From Nitrospiria bacterium (GTDB lineage: Bacteria; Nitrospirota; Nitrospiria; Nitrospirales; UBA8639), in the NCBI GenBank assembly GCA_030430725.1, contig JAUIKP010000283.1, positions 1 through 5,099 on the forward strand: a stretch of 5,099 nucleotides of DNA, in the 5' to 3' direction. Positions within the stretch are counted from its first letter, which is position 1; each line of letters begins with the position of its first letter. The notes beneath the pieces were generated by a model, which saw nothing but the letters and a program-made list of their open reading frames with translations, was not told the origin of the DNA and made no database searches. Positions 1 to 4,862 of the stretch are shown here, one piece after another. The translations under genes and the position numbers were made by a program.

Positions 1-86
1 TTAGCAACCTCACCTACCCTACTGCCCCATTGCTGAAGGATATTGGTGAGCTCAGTGCTCTTCTGCAAATGAAAGGATAGCCACAT
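1..86 (-). CDS. Possible start of a further gene overlapping rpsR (partial, unidentified)
   Basis: In the +1 frame relative to rpsR an ORF opens at ATG (86-84) and stays open for 28 codons to the left edge. It reads [10 protein letters not shown] then [18 protein letters not shown]. The second part looks like a soluble protein start, with a helix-like ELTNILQQW. Starting at ATG 86 it would overlap rpsR by 35 bases. Starting at the in-frame TTG at 68 the overlap would be 17 bases, the same as between rpsF and ssb. Neither start has a good Shine-Dalgarno element. In related gene orders rplI or a DUF2232 membrane protein follows rpsR; this sequence matches neither start that I know. The visible part is too short to name. 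Confidence 0.35.
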   Translation of the reverse strand, partial: MWLSFHLQKSTELTNILQQWGSRVGEVA

Positions 87-279
87 GCCTGGCACGCTTT
101 ATCGCTTGGGTTAATTTTCTTTGATGCCGCAAGCAATTTCCCGAGGTCCGACGAGGAATAATTCGTCCCCGTTCAGTGAGAAAATTCCTCAATAGATTTG
201 CATCCTTGTAATCCAATGGCGTCTTATCGAAGCAAAAGCGGCATACTCTTTTCCGCTGAAACAATCGTCCTTTTTCCAC
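52..279 (-). CDS. rpsR: 30S ribosomal protein S18, zinc-binding (C+) form
   Basis: S18 pairs with S6 on the platform of the small ribosomal subunit. The 75-residue product is of normal length and has the core [22 protein letters not shown] (23-44) and [18 protein letters not shown] (52-69). It carries four potential zinc ligands, Cys13 and Cys16 (CRFC) and Cys49 and His52 (NCLRH). This is the C+ version known, for example, from mycobacterial S18 paralogs; E. coli and Bacillus have the C- type. The start is GTG at 279, with AGGAGAG six bases upstream. In some bacteria a C- copy elsewhere replaces this one when zinc is low; no second copy is in the window. A further open frame may overlap its end. 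Confidence 0.98.
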   Translation of the reverse strand: MEKGRLFQRKRVCRFCFDKTPLDYKDANLLRNFLTERGRIIPRRTSGNCLRHQRKLTQAIKRARHVAILSFAEEH

Positions 280-285
280 AAAAAA

Positions 286-292
286 CTCTCCT
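286..292 (-). promoter_or_regulatory. rpsR ribosome binding site
   Basis: AGGAGAG, followed by six T, stands directly before the GTG start of rpsR in the 23-base gap after ssb. The strong match and good spacing support the GTG at 279 as the true start. Confidence 0.75.
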
Positions 293-302
293 AGGCTAAA
301 AT

Positions 303-713
303 TTAGGGCATGGGGTCTGGATAATATTCTTCTGAATCATAGGTAGACTCCTCACTCATTCCTGAGCCAGAGGTACCCGAGGAGGACTTTTTCGGCAAGA
401 ACGTTACTGTTTGAGCAACGATTTCATGTTTGCTTCTCTTCTGCCCGTCGTCCGTTTCCCACCGCCGTTGTTGTAGACGACCATCAACGATGGCTCCGTC
501 ACCTTTATTGAGGTACTGACCACAATGTTCAGCCTGTCGCCCGAACACGACAATATCAACATAGCACACCTCTTCTTTTTGATCATCGGCCTGACGATAT
601 CGACGGTTGACCGCTAACGGGAAATTAACCACAGGTGTGCCGCTTGGTGTATAACGAAGCTCGGGATCTCTAGTCAGATTTCCAATCAATATGACTTTAT
701 TGAATCCCACCAT
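303..713 (-). CDS. ssb: Single-stranded DNA-binding protein
   Basis: SSB coats single-stranded DNA in replication, recombination and repair. The 136-residue protein has one OB-fold domain (about 1-108) with [22 protein letters not shown] at residues 4-25, [12 protein letters not shown] (51-62), [15 protein letters not shown] (71-85), and a TVTFLPKK end to the fold. Aromatic residues at 39, 51, 57 and 85 sit where DNA-stacking residues are expected. A short Ser/Gly linker leads to an acidic tail. That tail ends EEYYPDPMP and lacks the usual DDDIPF-like tip with terminal Phe. Three ATGs are possible (740, 722, 713). The GGAGG at 727-723 is nine bases before 713 and directly abuts 722, so 713 is chosen. 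It overlaps rpsF by 17 bases. Confidence 0.96.
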   Translation of the reverse strand: MVGFNKVILIGNLTRDPELRYTPSGTPVVNFPLAVNRRYRQADDQKEEVCYVDIVVFGRQAEHCGQYLNKGDGAIVDGRLQQRRWETDDGQKRSKHEIVAQTVTFLPKKSSSGTSGSGMSEESTYDSEEYYPDPMP

Positions 714-1044
714 CTTCTGCATCCTCCGCACTCGCTTCACCTACCGTTACCAAATCAGCTGGGTTCAGCCGTACCGTCATAAACTTCATCACCTGATCTT
801 CCATGCGCTGAAAGCGCTCCAACTCAAAGACGACCGTAGGTGGGCCTTCAAATTGAATCGTAATATATGTACCCTTCCGCTCATGTTGAATATCATAGGC
901 CAGCTTCTTTTTCCCGCTATTATCCAACTTTAAAATATTGGCTCCAGCCTGACTCAGAACTTCCTTCATTTTTTCAATCACTCGCTCATTTTCTGTTTCC
1001 GCTTGAACAGGACGAAGAATACACAGTGATTCATACAGCTTCAT
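697..1044 (-). CDS. rpsF: 30S ribosomal protein S6
   Basis: S6 binds the central domain of 16S rRNA as a pair with S18 in the platform of the small subunit. The 115-residue protein has the normal S6 layout: MKLYESLCILRP at the start, SGKKKLAYDIQHERKGTY in the middle (43-60), LERFQRMEDQVMKFMTVRL (75-93) near the end, and a short acidic tail ([11 protein letters not shown]). The frame is open back to 1128, but the ATG at 1044 matches the family N-terminus and has GAGGGAAAGG ending six bases upstream. Its last 17 bases overlap the start of ssb, so translation of the two is probably coupled. S18, the protein partner, is encoded two genes on in the same operon. Confidence 0.97.
   Translation of the reverse strand: MKLYESLCILRPVQAETENERVIEKMKEVLSQAGANILKLDNSGKKKLAYDIQHERKGTYITIQFEGPPTVVFELERFQRMEDQVMKFMTVRLNPADLVTVGEASAEDAEDGGIQ
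723..727 (-). promoter_or_regulatory. ssb ribosome binding site, decides the start
   Basis: The minus strand reads GGAGG nine bases before the ATG at 713. The ATG at 722 follows it with no spacer and the ATG at 740 lies upstream of it, so only 713 is well placed. The site lies inside the rpsF coding region. Confidence 0.75.
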
Positions 1045-1057
1045 ACGTAACCTTTCC

Positions 1058-1089
1058 CTCTGACAATATTTTTCTAGTTTCAGGCAGAG
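1058..1089 (-). promoter_or_regulatory. Possible rpsF leader stem overlapping the ribosome binding site
   Basis: In the rpsF leader CTCTG (1089-1085) can pair with CAGAG (1062-1058). The second arm overlaps the GAGGGAAAGG ribosome binding site (1060-1051), which ends six bases before the rpsF ATG. The S6:S18 complex is known in several bacteria to bind a leader RNA of its own operon. I could not identify the CCG bulge of that published motif here, so this is a structural suggestion only. The stem is short, with a 22-base loop. Confidence 0.25.
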
Positions 1090-1118
1090 CAATCGTGTTG
1101 TATCACAAAAGGGGACAC

Positions 1119-1148
1119 AAGCTACCATAGGGTAAATTGGAGTGTCAA
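1119..1148 (-). promoter_or_regulatory. Weak candidate promoter for rpsF-ssb-rpsR
   Basis: A perfect -35 hexamer TTGACA occurs at 1148-1143 on the minus strand, overlapping the stop of the small candidate ORF. The -10 is poor: TAGCTT (1124-1119) at 18 bases, or TATGGT (1129-1124) at only 13. The position, about 75 bases before the rpsF start, fits the expected operon promoter. Box quality alone does not prove it. Confidence 0.3.
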
Positions 1149-1267
1149 ACTCCTCTCAGGTAAAGATCCTGCCATTCTTTCTCAGTGAAGATGAACTGCT
1201 TAGGCGTTAAAAACAAGCGGCAGACGGTCGCATTAAAATATCCCACCCAAAACGGTTTACAGGTCAT
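1145..1267 (-). CDS. Candidate 40-residue small protein of unknown function
   Basis: An open frame upstream of rpsF and on the same strand runs from ATG at 1267 to TGA at 1147-1145. The product begins MTCKPFWVGYF and ends KEWQDLYLRGV. It is rich in aromatic residues (six Phe, two Trp, two Tyr), has two Cys (3 and 16), a hydrophobic middle and a charged C-terminal stretch, TEKEWQD. An in-frame TAA lies seven codons upstream, so it cannot be longer. A possible Shine-Dalgarno element (AAGGGG) is 14 bases from the ATG, which is too far for a strong site. I do not recognise the protein. It could be a real small gene, the remnant of a lost gene such as one that replaced ychF, or chance. The opposite strand also has a short ORF here, which lowers confidence. 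Confidence 0.3.
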   Translation of the reverse strand: MTCKPFWVGYFNATVCRLFLTPKQFIFTEKEWQDLYLRGV

Positions 1268-1320
1268 GATCGAAAAGATGACCCCTTATAGATAGTCGAA
1301 AATCTACTCGCCCCTTCATT

Positions 1321-1338
1321 CCCTCACAATGCCCTCAC
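1321..1338. repeat. Tandem 7-base direct repeat with 11-base period
   Basis: The plus strand shows CCCTCAC, four bases (AATG), then CCCTCAC again. Two identical 7-mers one helical turn apart is the layout used by OmpR/PhoB-family response regulators, although this sequence is not the Pho box. It lies upstream of the candidate small ORF and rpsF. It may be chance; the repeat itself is certain, its role is not. Confidence 0.4.
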
Positions 1339-1453
1339 GCATGCTAATTAATGTCGGCGAAATTAGGTCCGTTTACACGCAAAACTTTTTGAAGCACCGA
1401 GGTCATTTTCCTAATGCAAAGAACCGAGTAATGAAATAGCCTGGCTCAGCTAA

Positions 1454-1474
1454 ACCCCGATAATTTAACGGGAT
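1454..1474 (-). terminator. Small GC-rich hairpin after pth, possible weak terminator
   Basis: About 45 bases after the pth stop, ATCCCG and CGGGGT can pair as a 6-bp stem (one G-U) with a 9-base A/T loop. Only TTT then A follows on the minus strand, so a strong intrinsic terminator is not supported. It could be a weak terminator, an RNA 3'-end stabiliser, or part of a dispersed intergenic repeat. Confidence 0.25.
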
Positions 1475-1519
1475 GGGTGGATCCGCTCCTGGCAGGCAGA
1501 ATGGGCAATAAACGAAATT

Positions 1520-2098
1520 TTACAGACCCGGCTCAGAGGACCGAACATGAAATCGGTTCATGGCAATACCCGGCCCCTCACAAATAAGACATTCCAACGC
1601 ATCAGCCGCTTTCGGAAGAATTGAGACAACCTGCTCCCACTCTTCTGAGAGAAAAGGTGAAAGCACAAAATCCGCAAGGTTCTCATTACCCTGAGGACGT
1701 CCTATGCCAACCTTGACCCTGGAAAATTCTTCTGTATCTAAACAAGATAAAACCGACCGCAGACCATTATGGCCTCCAGCGCCACCTCGGGTTTTTATCC
1801 TGATCACTCCCAGGGACAGGTCCAGATCATCGTGGACCACAATAAGATCAGGCGAATGGGAAGACAACTTTTGAAGAACAGACTGAACCGCAATCCCTGC
1901 CTGGTTCATCCACACAAGGGGAAGAAGAAGCAAAACCGGATGGCCCTTAACCTCGCCTTTCCCTAAAAACCCAGCCTCCTGCTTGGCCCAACTAATGCCC
2001 CACCGAGCTGCCGCCTGCTCAAGAACCATCCAGCCCAGGTTGTGTCGCGTGTTTTTGTAGAACTCTCCTGGATTTCCGAGTCCCACCACCACATGCAA
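1520..2098 (-). CDS. pth: Peptidyl-tRNA hydrolase
   Basis: This cytosolic enzyme cleaves the ester bond of peptidyl-tRNAs that drop off stalled ribosomes, releasing tRNA for reuse. The 192-residue product has the bacterial Pth family marks: GLGNPG (6-11, with Asn9), the NTRHN motif holding catalytic His19, MNQAG (64-68, with Asn65), HDDLDL (89-94, with Asp90), and GGAGGHNGL (105-113, with Asn111). The start must be TTG at 2098: the preceding in-frame codons are CCC and the TAA of rplY, and the ATG at 2094 is in another frame. The nearest Shine-Dalgarno element, AAGGAAGG at 2119-2112, is 13 bases upstream and lies inside rplY. A TTG start with long spacing suggests modest expression coupled to rplY. 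No ychF follows, although that gene is often next in related gene orders. Confidence 0.97.
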   Translation of the reverse strand: MHVVVGLGNPGEFYKNTRHNLGWMVLEQAAARWGISWAKQEAGFLGKGEVKGHPVLLLLPLVWMNQAGIAVQSVLQKLSSHSPDLIVVHDDLDLSLGVIRIKTRGGAGGHNGLRSVLSCLDTEEFSRVKVGIGRPQGNENLADFVLSPFLSEEWEQVVSILPKAADALECLICEGPGIAMNRFHVRSSEPGL

Positions 2099-2101
2099 GG
2101 G

Positions 2102-2797
2102 TTACTTTTTGCCTTCCTTCGATTTATCTGAAGCGGCCACTGCCCCTCCGGTGGCAGACGCCTCTGTCCCTTTTTCTGCAGTGGCAACAGGAGCGACACC
2201 TTCAGCCACCTCGCGAGCCAAAAGAGACTCTAACTTCGCTTCAGACATCTTCGTGGCAACATGGGCAACCATAAGATCCTCGTCATCCAAAATCTTGAGA
2301 CCTGTCGGGACTCTAACTTCCTTCACATGCATACCATCACCAATCCCGAATCCTGATGCATCGATTTCAATATGATCCGGAATTTGGGCCGGCAAACACT
2401 CAATGTGAAGTTCACGCATCACCTGATGCAAAATACCTCCCTCTTTCACACCAACTGGGACTTCTCCGATAATCGTTACGGGAACTTTTACACGAATGGC
2501 CTTTTTCATCGAGACTTCAAAGAGGTCCACATGCAGAATTGCTCCCGTAATAGGATCAATTTGGTGGTCTTGAAGGACGGCGATCCGTTCTTGCCCCCCG
2601 GAAATCCGAACAGTCAGCAAACCAGTGTGGCCAACCTGAGAAATCACCAGATTGCGGGCAGTCTTATAGTCCATGGCCACAAATTCAGATTTCCCCCCTC
2701 CGTAAAGCACTCCAGGAATTTTCCCTTGTCGCCGTAGTTGCCGCGCCACGCCTTTTCCAGCTTGATCCCGTTTTTCAACCTCAAGTTCATATTTCAT
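2102..2797 (-). CDS. rplY: 50S ribosomal protein L25, long CTC/TL5 form
   Basis: L25 binds 5S rRNA in the large ribosomal subunit. The 231-residue protein is the two-domain form. An N-terminal L25 domain (about 1-92; GKGVARQLRRQGKIPGVLYGG, residues 15-35, is the hallmark) is followed by a C-terminal beta-rich TL5 domain (about 100-190; VPVTIIGEVPVGVKEGG). A low-complexity tail rich in Ala, Lys, Glu, Ser and Gly covers about 197-231. E. coli has only the first domain (about 94 residues). The ATG at 2797 has AAAAGGG seven bases upstream. The last codons (KEGKK) contain the GGAAGG stretch that probably serves as ribosome binding site for pth, whose start lies three bases after this stop. This suggests translational coupling. 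Confidence 0.97.
   Translation of the reverse strand: MKYELEVEKRDQAGKGVARQLRRQGKIPGVLYGGGKSEFVAMDYKTARNLVISQVGHTGLLTVRISGGQERIAVLQDHQIDPITGAILHVDLFEVSMKKAIRVKVPVTIIGEVPVGVKEGGILHQVMRELHIECLPAQIPDHIEIDASGFGIGDGMHVKEVRVPTGLKILDDEDLMVAHVATKMSEAKLESLLAREVAEGVAPVATAEKGTEASATGGAVAASDKSKEGKK
2112..2119 (-). promoter_or_regulatory. Likely pth ribosome binding site inside the rplY tail
   Basis: The minus strand reads AAGGAAGG within the last lysine/glutamate codons of rplY. It ends 13 bases before the TTG start of pth, longer than ideal. No other purine-rich element lies closer, so ribosomes ending rplY probably help start pth. Confidence 0.5.
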
Positions 2798-2842
2798 TGT
2801 CTTGCCCTTTTCTAAATGAGAGTGAATGAACAGTTAGCTAAT

Positions 2843-3784
2843 CTATACAAACAAGGATGTCACCGACTCTTCACGATGAATCCTCAAAATCGCCTCACCC
2901 AATAACGGAGCAACAGTGAGGGTCTTCAATTTTGGACATTGCTGATCCTTCCCATTTAAAGGAATGGTGTTCGTCACCATGACCTCACGGAGACAAGACG
3001 ATTGCAATCTCTCCAGCGCCGGACCCGACAGGACTGCATGGGTACTCCCAGCCCAAGCCGACAAAGCTCCATTATCCATACAGGTTTGAGCCGTTTGGAC
3101 AATAGTTCCGGCCGTATCAATCATGTCATCAAACAATAAGGCATGCTTATCCTGAACATCACCAATAATATTCATCACTTCAGCCTGATTCGGCGATTCT
3201 CGCCTCTTATCAATAATCGCGAGAGAGGAATTCAGTCGTTTGGCAAACGCTCTCGCTCGCTCAACCCCTCCCGCATCAGGGGAAACGATCACCAAATCAG
3301 AAACATTTTGCTTTTTAATGTAGTCCAACAACACAGGCATGGCATAAAGGTGATCAACGGGGATATTAAAGAATCCTTGAATCGGTCCGGCATGAAGATC
3401 CATTGTCAAAATCCGATTCGCGCCAGCAGCCGTGATCAAGTCCGCAATTAATTTGGCACTAATAGGCACTCGGGGTTGATCTTTTCGATCTTGCCTGCCA
3501 TATCCGTAATAAGGGATCACTGCCGTGATCCTGGAAGCCGATGATCGTTTGACCGCATCGATCAGGAGCAACAATTCCATAATCGAAGTATTCACCGGAT
3601 GGCAGCAGGATTGAATCAGAAAAACATCGCCTCCCCGCACATTCTCATCAATTCTAACTCTGATCTCTCCATCACTAAATGTGGTAACCGTTGCCTGACT
3701 CAAATCCTGCCCAATGTACTGGGCAATTTCTCTGGCCAACGCTTGGTTGGAGTTTCCTGTGATCAATTTTAAATCTCGGAGCAT
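2843..3784 (-). CDS. prs: Ribose-phosphate pyrophosphokinase (PRPP synthase)
   Basis: The enzyme makes PRPP from ribose 5-phosphate and ATP in the cytosol, feeding purine, pyrimidine, NAD, histidine and tryptophan synthesis. The 313-residue length is normal for class I enzymes. Visible motifs are FSDGEI (36-41), the catalytic flexible loop [11 protein letters not shown] (91-101), the metal/ATP signature [11 protein letters not shown] (129-139) with His131, and the PRPP-binding loop [10 protein letters not shown] (218-227) with Asp220 and Asp221. The C-terminus ESVTSLF is also typical. The ATG at 3784 has only a weak Shine-Dalgarno element (GAG nine bases upstream), but no in-frame start codon lies just upstream and the N-terminus aligns with the family. 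rplY follows after 45 bases, a very common pairing. No key residue is missing. Confidence 0.98.
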   Translation of the reverse strand: MLRDLKLITGNSNQALAREIAQYIGQDLSQATVTTFSDGEIRVRIDENVRGGDVFLIQSCCHPVNTSIMELLLLIDAVKRSSASRITAVIPYYGYGRQDRKDQPRVPISAKLIADLITAAGANRILTMDLHAGPIQGFFNIPVDHLYAMPVLLDYIKKQNVSDLVIVSPDAGGVERARAFAKRLNSSLAIIDKRRESPNQAEVMNIIGDVQDKHALLFDDMIDTAGTIVQTAQTCMDNGALSAWAGSTHAVLSGPALERLQSSCLREVMVTNTIPLNGKDQQCPKLKTLTVAPLLGEAILRIHREESVTSLFV

Positions 3785-3812
3785 GGCGATAGTCTCAACG
3801 TGCCTGGGTCAA

Positions 3813-3836
3813 CCTGAACCGTAACAGATATTCAGG
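3813..3836 (-). promoter_or_regulatory. Hairpin in the prs 5' leader
   Basis: A perfect 6-base inverted repeat, CCTGAA and TTCAGG with a 12-base loop, lies between the candidate promoter and the prs start. Read in the prs direction it is preceded by a T run (TTTTTT) and has none after it, so it is not a standard intrinsic terminator for ispE. It may be a leader structure or a dyad-type protein site. It does not resemble the ykkC-type PRPP riboswitch in length or sequence that I can see. Confidence 0.35.
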
Positions 3837-3856
3837 AAAAAAGCAGAGCAAAGGTA

Positions 3857-3885
3857 ATTCTAGTATTGGCGGCTTGTCAACTCAA
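3857..3885 (-). promoter_or_regulatory. Candidate sigma70-type promoter for prs
   Basis: On the minus strand there is a -35-like TTGAGT (3885-3880), a 17-base spacer, and a good -10-like TAGAAT (3862-3857). It sits just after the ispE stop and about 73 bases before the prs ATG, the expected place for a promoter of prs-rplY-pth. A perfect TTGACA overlaps the -35 region (3880-3875), but its distance to TAGAAT is only 12 bases. The assignment rests on box matches and position only. Confidence 0.45.
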
Positions 3886-3895
3886 ATCACTGCAT

Positions 3896-4822
3896 TCACA
3901 CTTTGGAAATGTGAGAAGGAGAACCAACAGGGAAAGGATCATGAGGTAAAGCAGTCGAACCCATCGGGGTATCAAAGATTGTCCAGCTTGTATCACGGCG
4001 CAACCGGGTAGAAGCCTGCCGGGCCTCTTCCTGAGTGCGGAAAATCCCAAACACGGTAGCTCCACTACCCGATAATAGTGCGGCTTGAGCCCCAAAGGAA
4101 AGCAAAGTGTCTTTAATGAATCCCAAAATCGGATAAAACGGAAACAACGGAGGTTCAAAATCATTCTCCATTATCCCGATCACTTCCTCCCAAGAAATGC
4201 TCAATTCACGACCTACTCTCTCAGTAAATTCACTTAAAGGCCTGACGGTCTCCCGTTGGGAAGCCAGCTGTTTATATGCCCACTTTGTCTGAATCTGAAA
4301 GCCTGGGTTGATGAGAACCACCCACCGTTCACCTTTGAGATAACAGGGCGCCACCTCCTGGCCCCACCCCTGAACCACTGCACAAGGTGCTCTAAAAAAA
4401 AATGGAATATCACTTCCAAGTGTTGCCCCCGCCTCACACAAGTCAGATAACGTCCAATTTAACCCCAACAAATGAGTAAGGCCATACAGAGTGGCAGCGG
4501 CATCACTACTCCCACCTCCCAACCCAGCCGACATGGGAATGATTTTATTAAGCTCAATATCAACCCCGACACTCTTTTCAGAACGCTGAAGGACCAATTC
4601 AGCCGCCCTATAAACCAAGTTGCCCTTATCCAAGGGCAACGGGGCATCTCCACAAGTCAAAGCGAGACCCTCCCGGTCAGGGTTAAGCCTAATTCGGAGA
4701 AGGTCAAAGACATCGACCGTATGCATGAGAGACCACAAATTATGATACCCGTTGGGTAATCGATCCAAGACCCGAATCAACAGATTCACTTTGGCCGGTG
4801 CCCGCACCACGATTTCGGTCAT
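3896..4822 (-). CDS. ispE: 4-diphosphocytidyl-2-C-methyl-D-erythritol kinase
   Basis: The cytosolic GHMP-family kinase phosphorylates CDP-methylerythritol at the 2-hydroxyl with ATP, the fourth step of the MEP isoprenoid pathway. The 308-residue product has the family marks in order: APAKVNL (residues 8-14, with the conserved Lys11), GYHNL (25-29), the ATP-binding loop PMSAGLGGGSSDAAA (96-110), GSDIPFF with the catalytic Asp138, and the C-terminal glycine motif SGSGATVFGIF (251-261). Length is slightly above the usual 280-300. Two ATGs compete, at 4828 and 4822. The GGGAG at 4837-4833 lies 4 bases from the first and 10 from the second, so I chose 4822; the proteins differ by two residues. The frame stays open up to 4939, but a start there would overlap the upstream gene and add an unrelated hydrophobic leader. 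A run of nine T follows the Asp138 motif on the coding strand. Confidence 0.97.
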   Translation of the reverse strand: MTEIVVRAPAKVNLLIRVLDRLPNGYHNLWSLMHTVDVFDLLRIRLNPDREGLALTCGDAPLPLDKGNLVYRAAELVLQRSEKSVGVDIELNKIIPMSAGLGGGSSDAAATLYGLTHLLGLNWTLSDLCEAGATLGSDIPFFFRAPCAVVQGWGQEVAPCYLKGERWVVLINPGFQIQTKWAYKQLASQRETVRPLSEFTERVGRELSISWEEVIGIMENDFEPPLFPFYPILGFIKDTLLSFGAQAALLSGSGATVFGIFRTQEEARQASTRLRRDTSWTIFDTPMGSTALPHDPFPVGSPSHISKV

Positions 4823-4862
4823 TGACATAACACTCCCACTCAAAAACGAAAAGTCCCCAGAC

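Larger units (their letters stand above)
1268..1519. other. Intergenic region between pth and the rpsF leader
   Basis: No protein or RNA gene is recognisable in these 252 bases. No tRNA-like T-arm or anticodon structure was seen. Contents are the hairpin at 1454-1474, an imperfect 10-base direct repeat (AAGCACCGAG at 1392-1401 and AAGAACCGAG at 1419-1428), an A/T inverted repeat (CTAATT at 1344-1349 and AATTAG at 1361-1366), and the tandem CCCTCAC repeat at 1321-1338. The frame of pth stays open for 38 codons past its stop, without an ATG. Confidence 0.5.

Noticed and set aside
1045..1128. Longer rpsF start at 1128
   Set aside because: The extra 28 residues do not fit S6, and the ATG at 1044 has a good ribosome binding site.
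1191..1295. Plus-strand ORF of 34 residues in the pth-rpsF gap
   Set aside because: It has no convincing ribosome binding site, lies antisense to the operon and to the candidate 40-residue ORF, and has no recognisable motif.
1381..1397. CAAAA-AG-TTTTG-like palindrome as a terminator
   Set aside because: The loop would be two bases and the stem only A/T pairs, so it cannot form a stable terminator.
1488..1496. Short palindrome CCTGGCAGG as an operator
   Set aside because: It is only four bases per arm and expected by chance in a window of this size.
1441..1500. Possible tRNA or attachment site after pth
   Set aside because: There is no T-arm consensus, acceptor pairing or anticodon arm, and no integrase in the window.
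2372..2737. Plus-strand ORF of 121 codons opposite rplY
   Set aside because: It is a shadow frame over a well-conserved gene, with no motif and no ribosome binding site.
3877..4164. Alternate-frame minus-strand ORF over the ispE 3' end
   Set aside because: It overlaps conserved ispE motifs in another frame and shows no family features.
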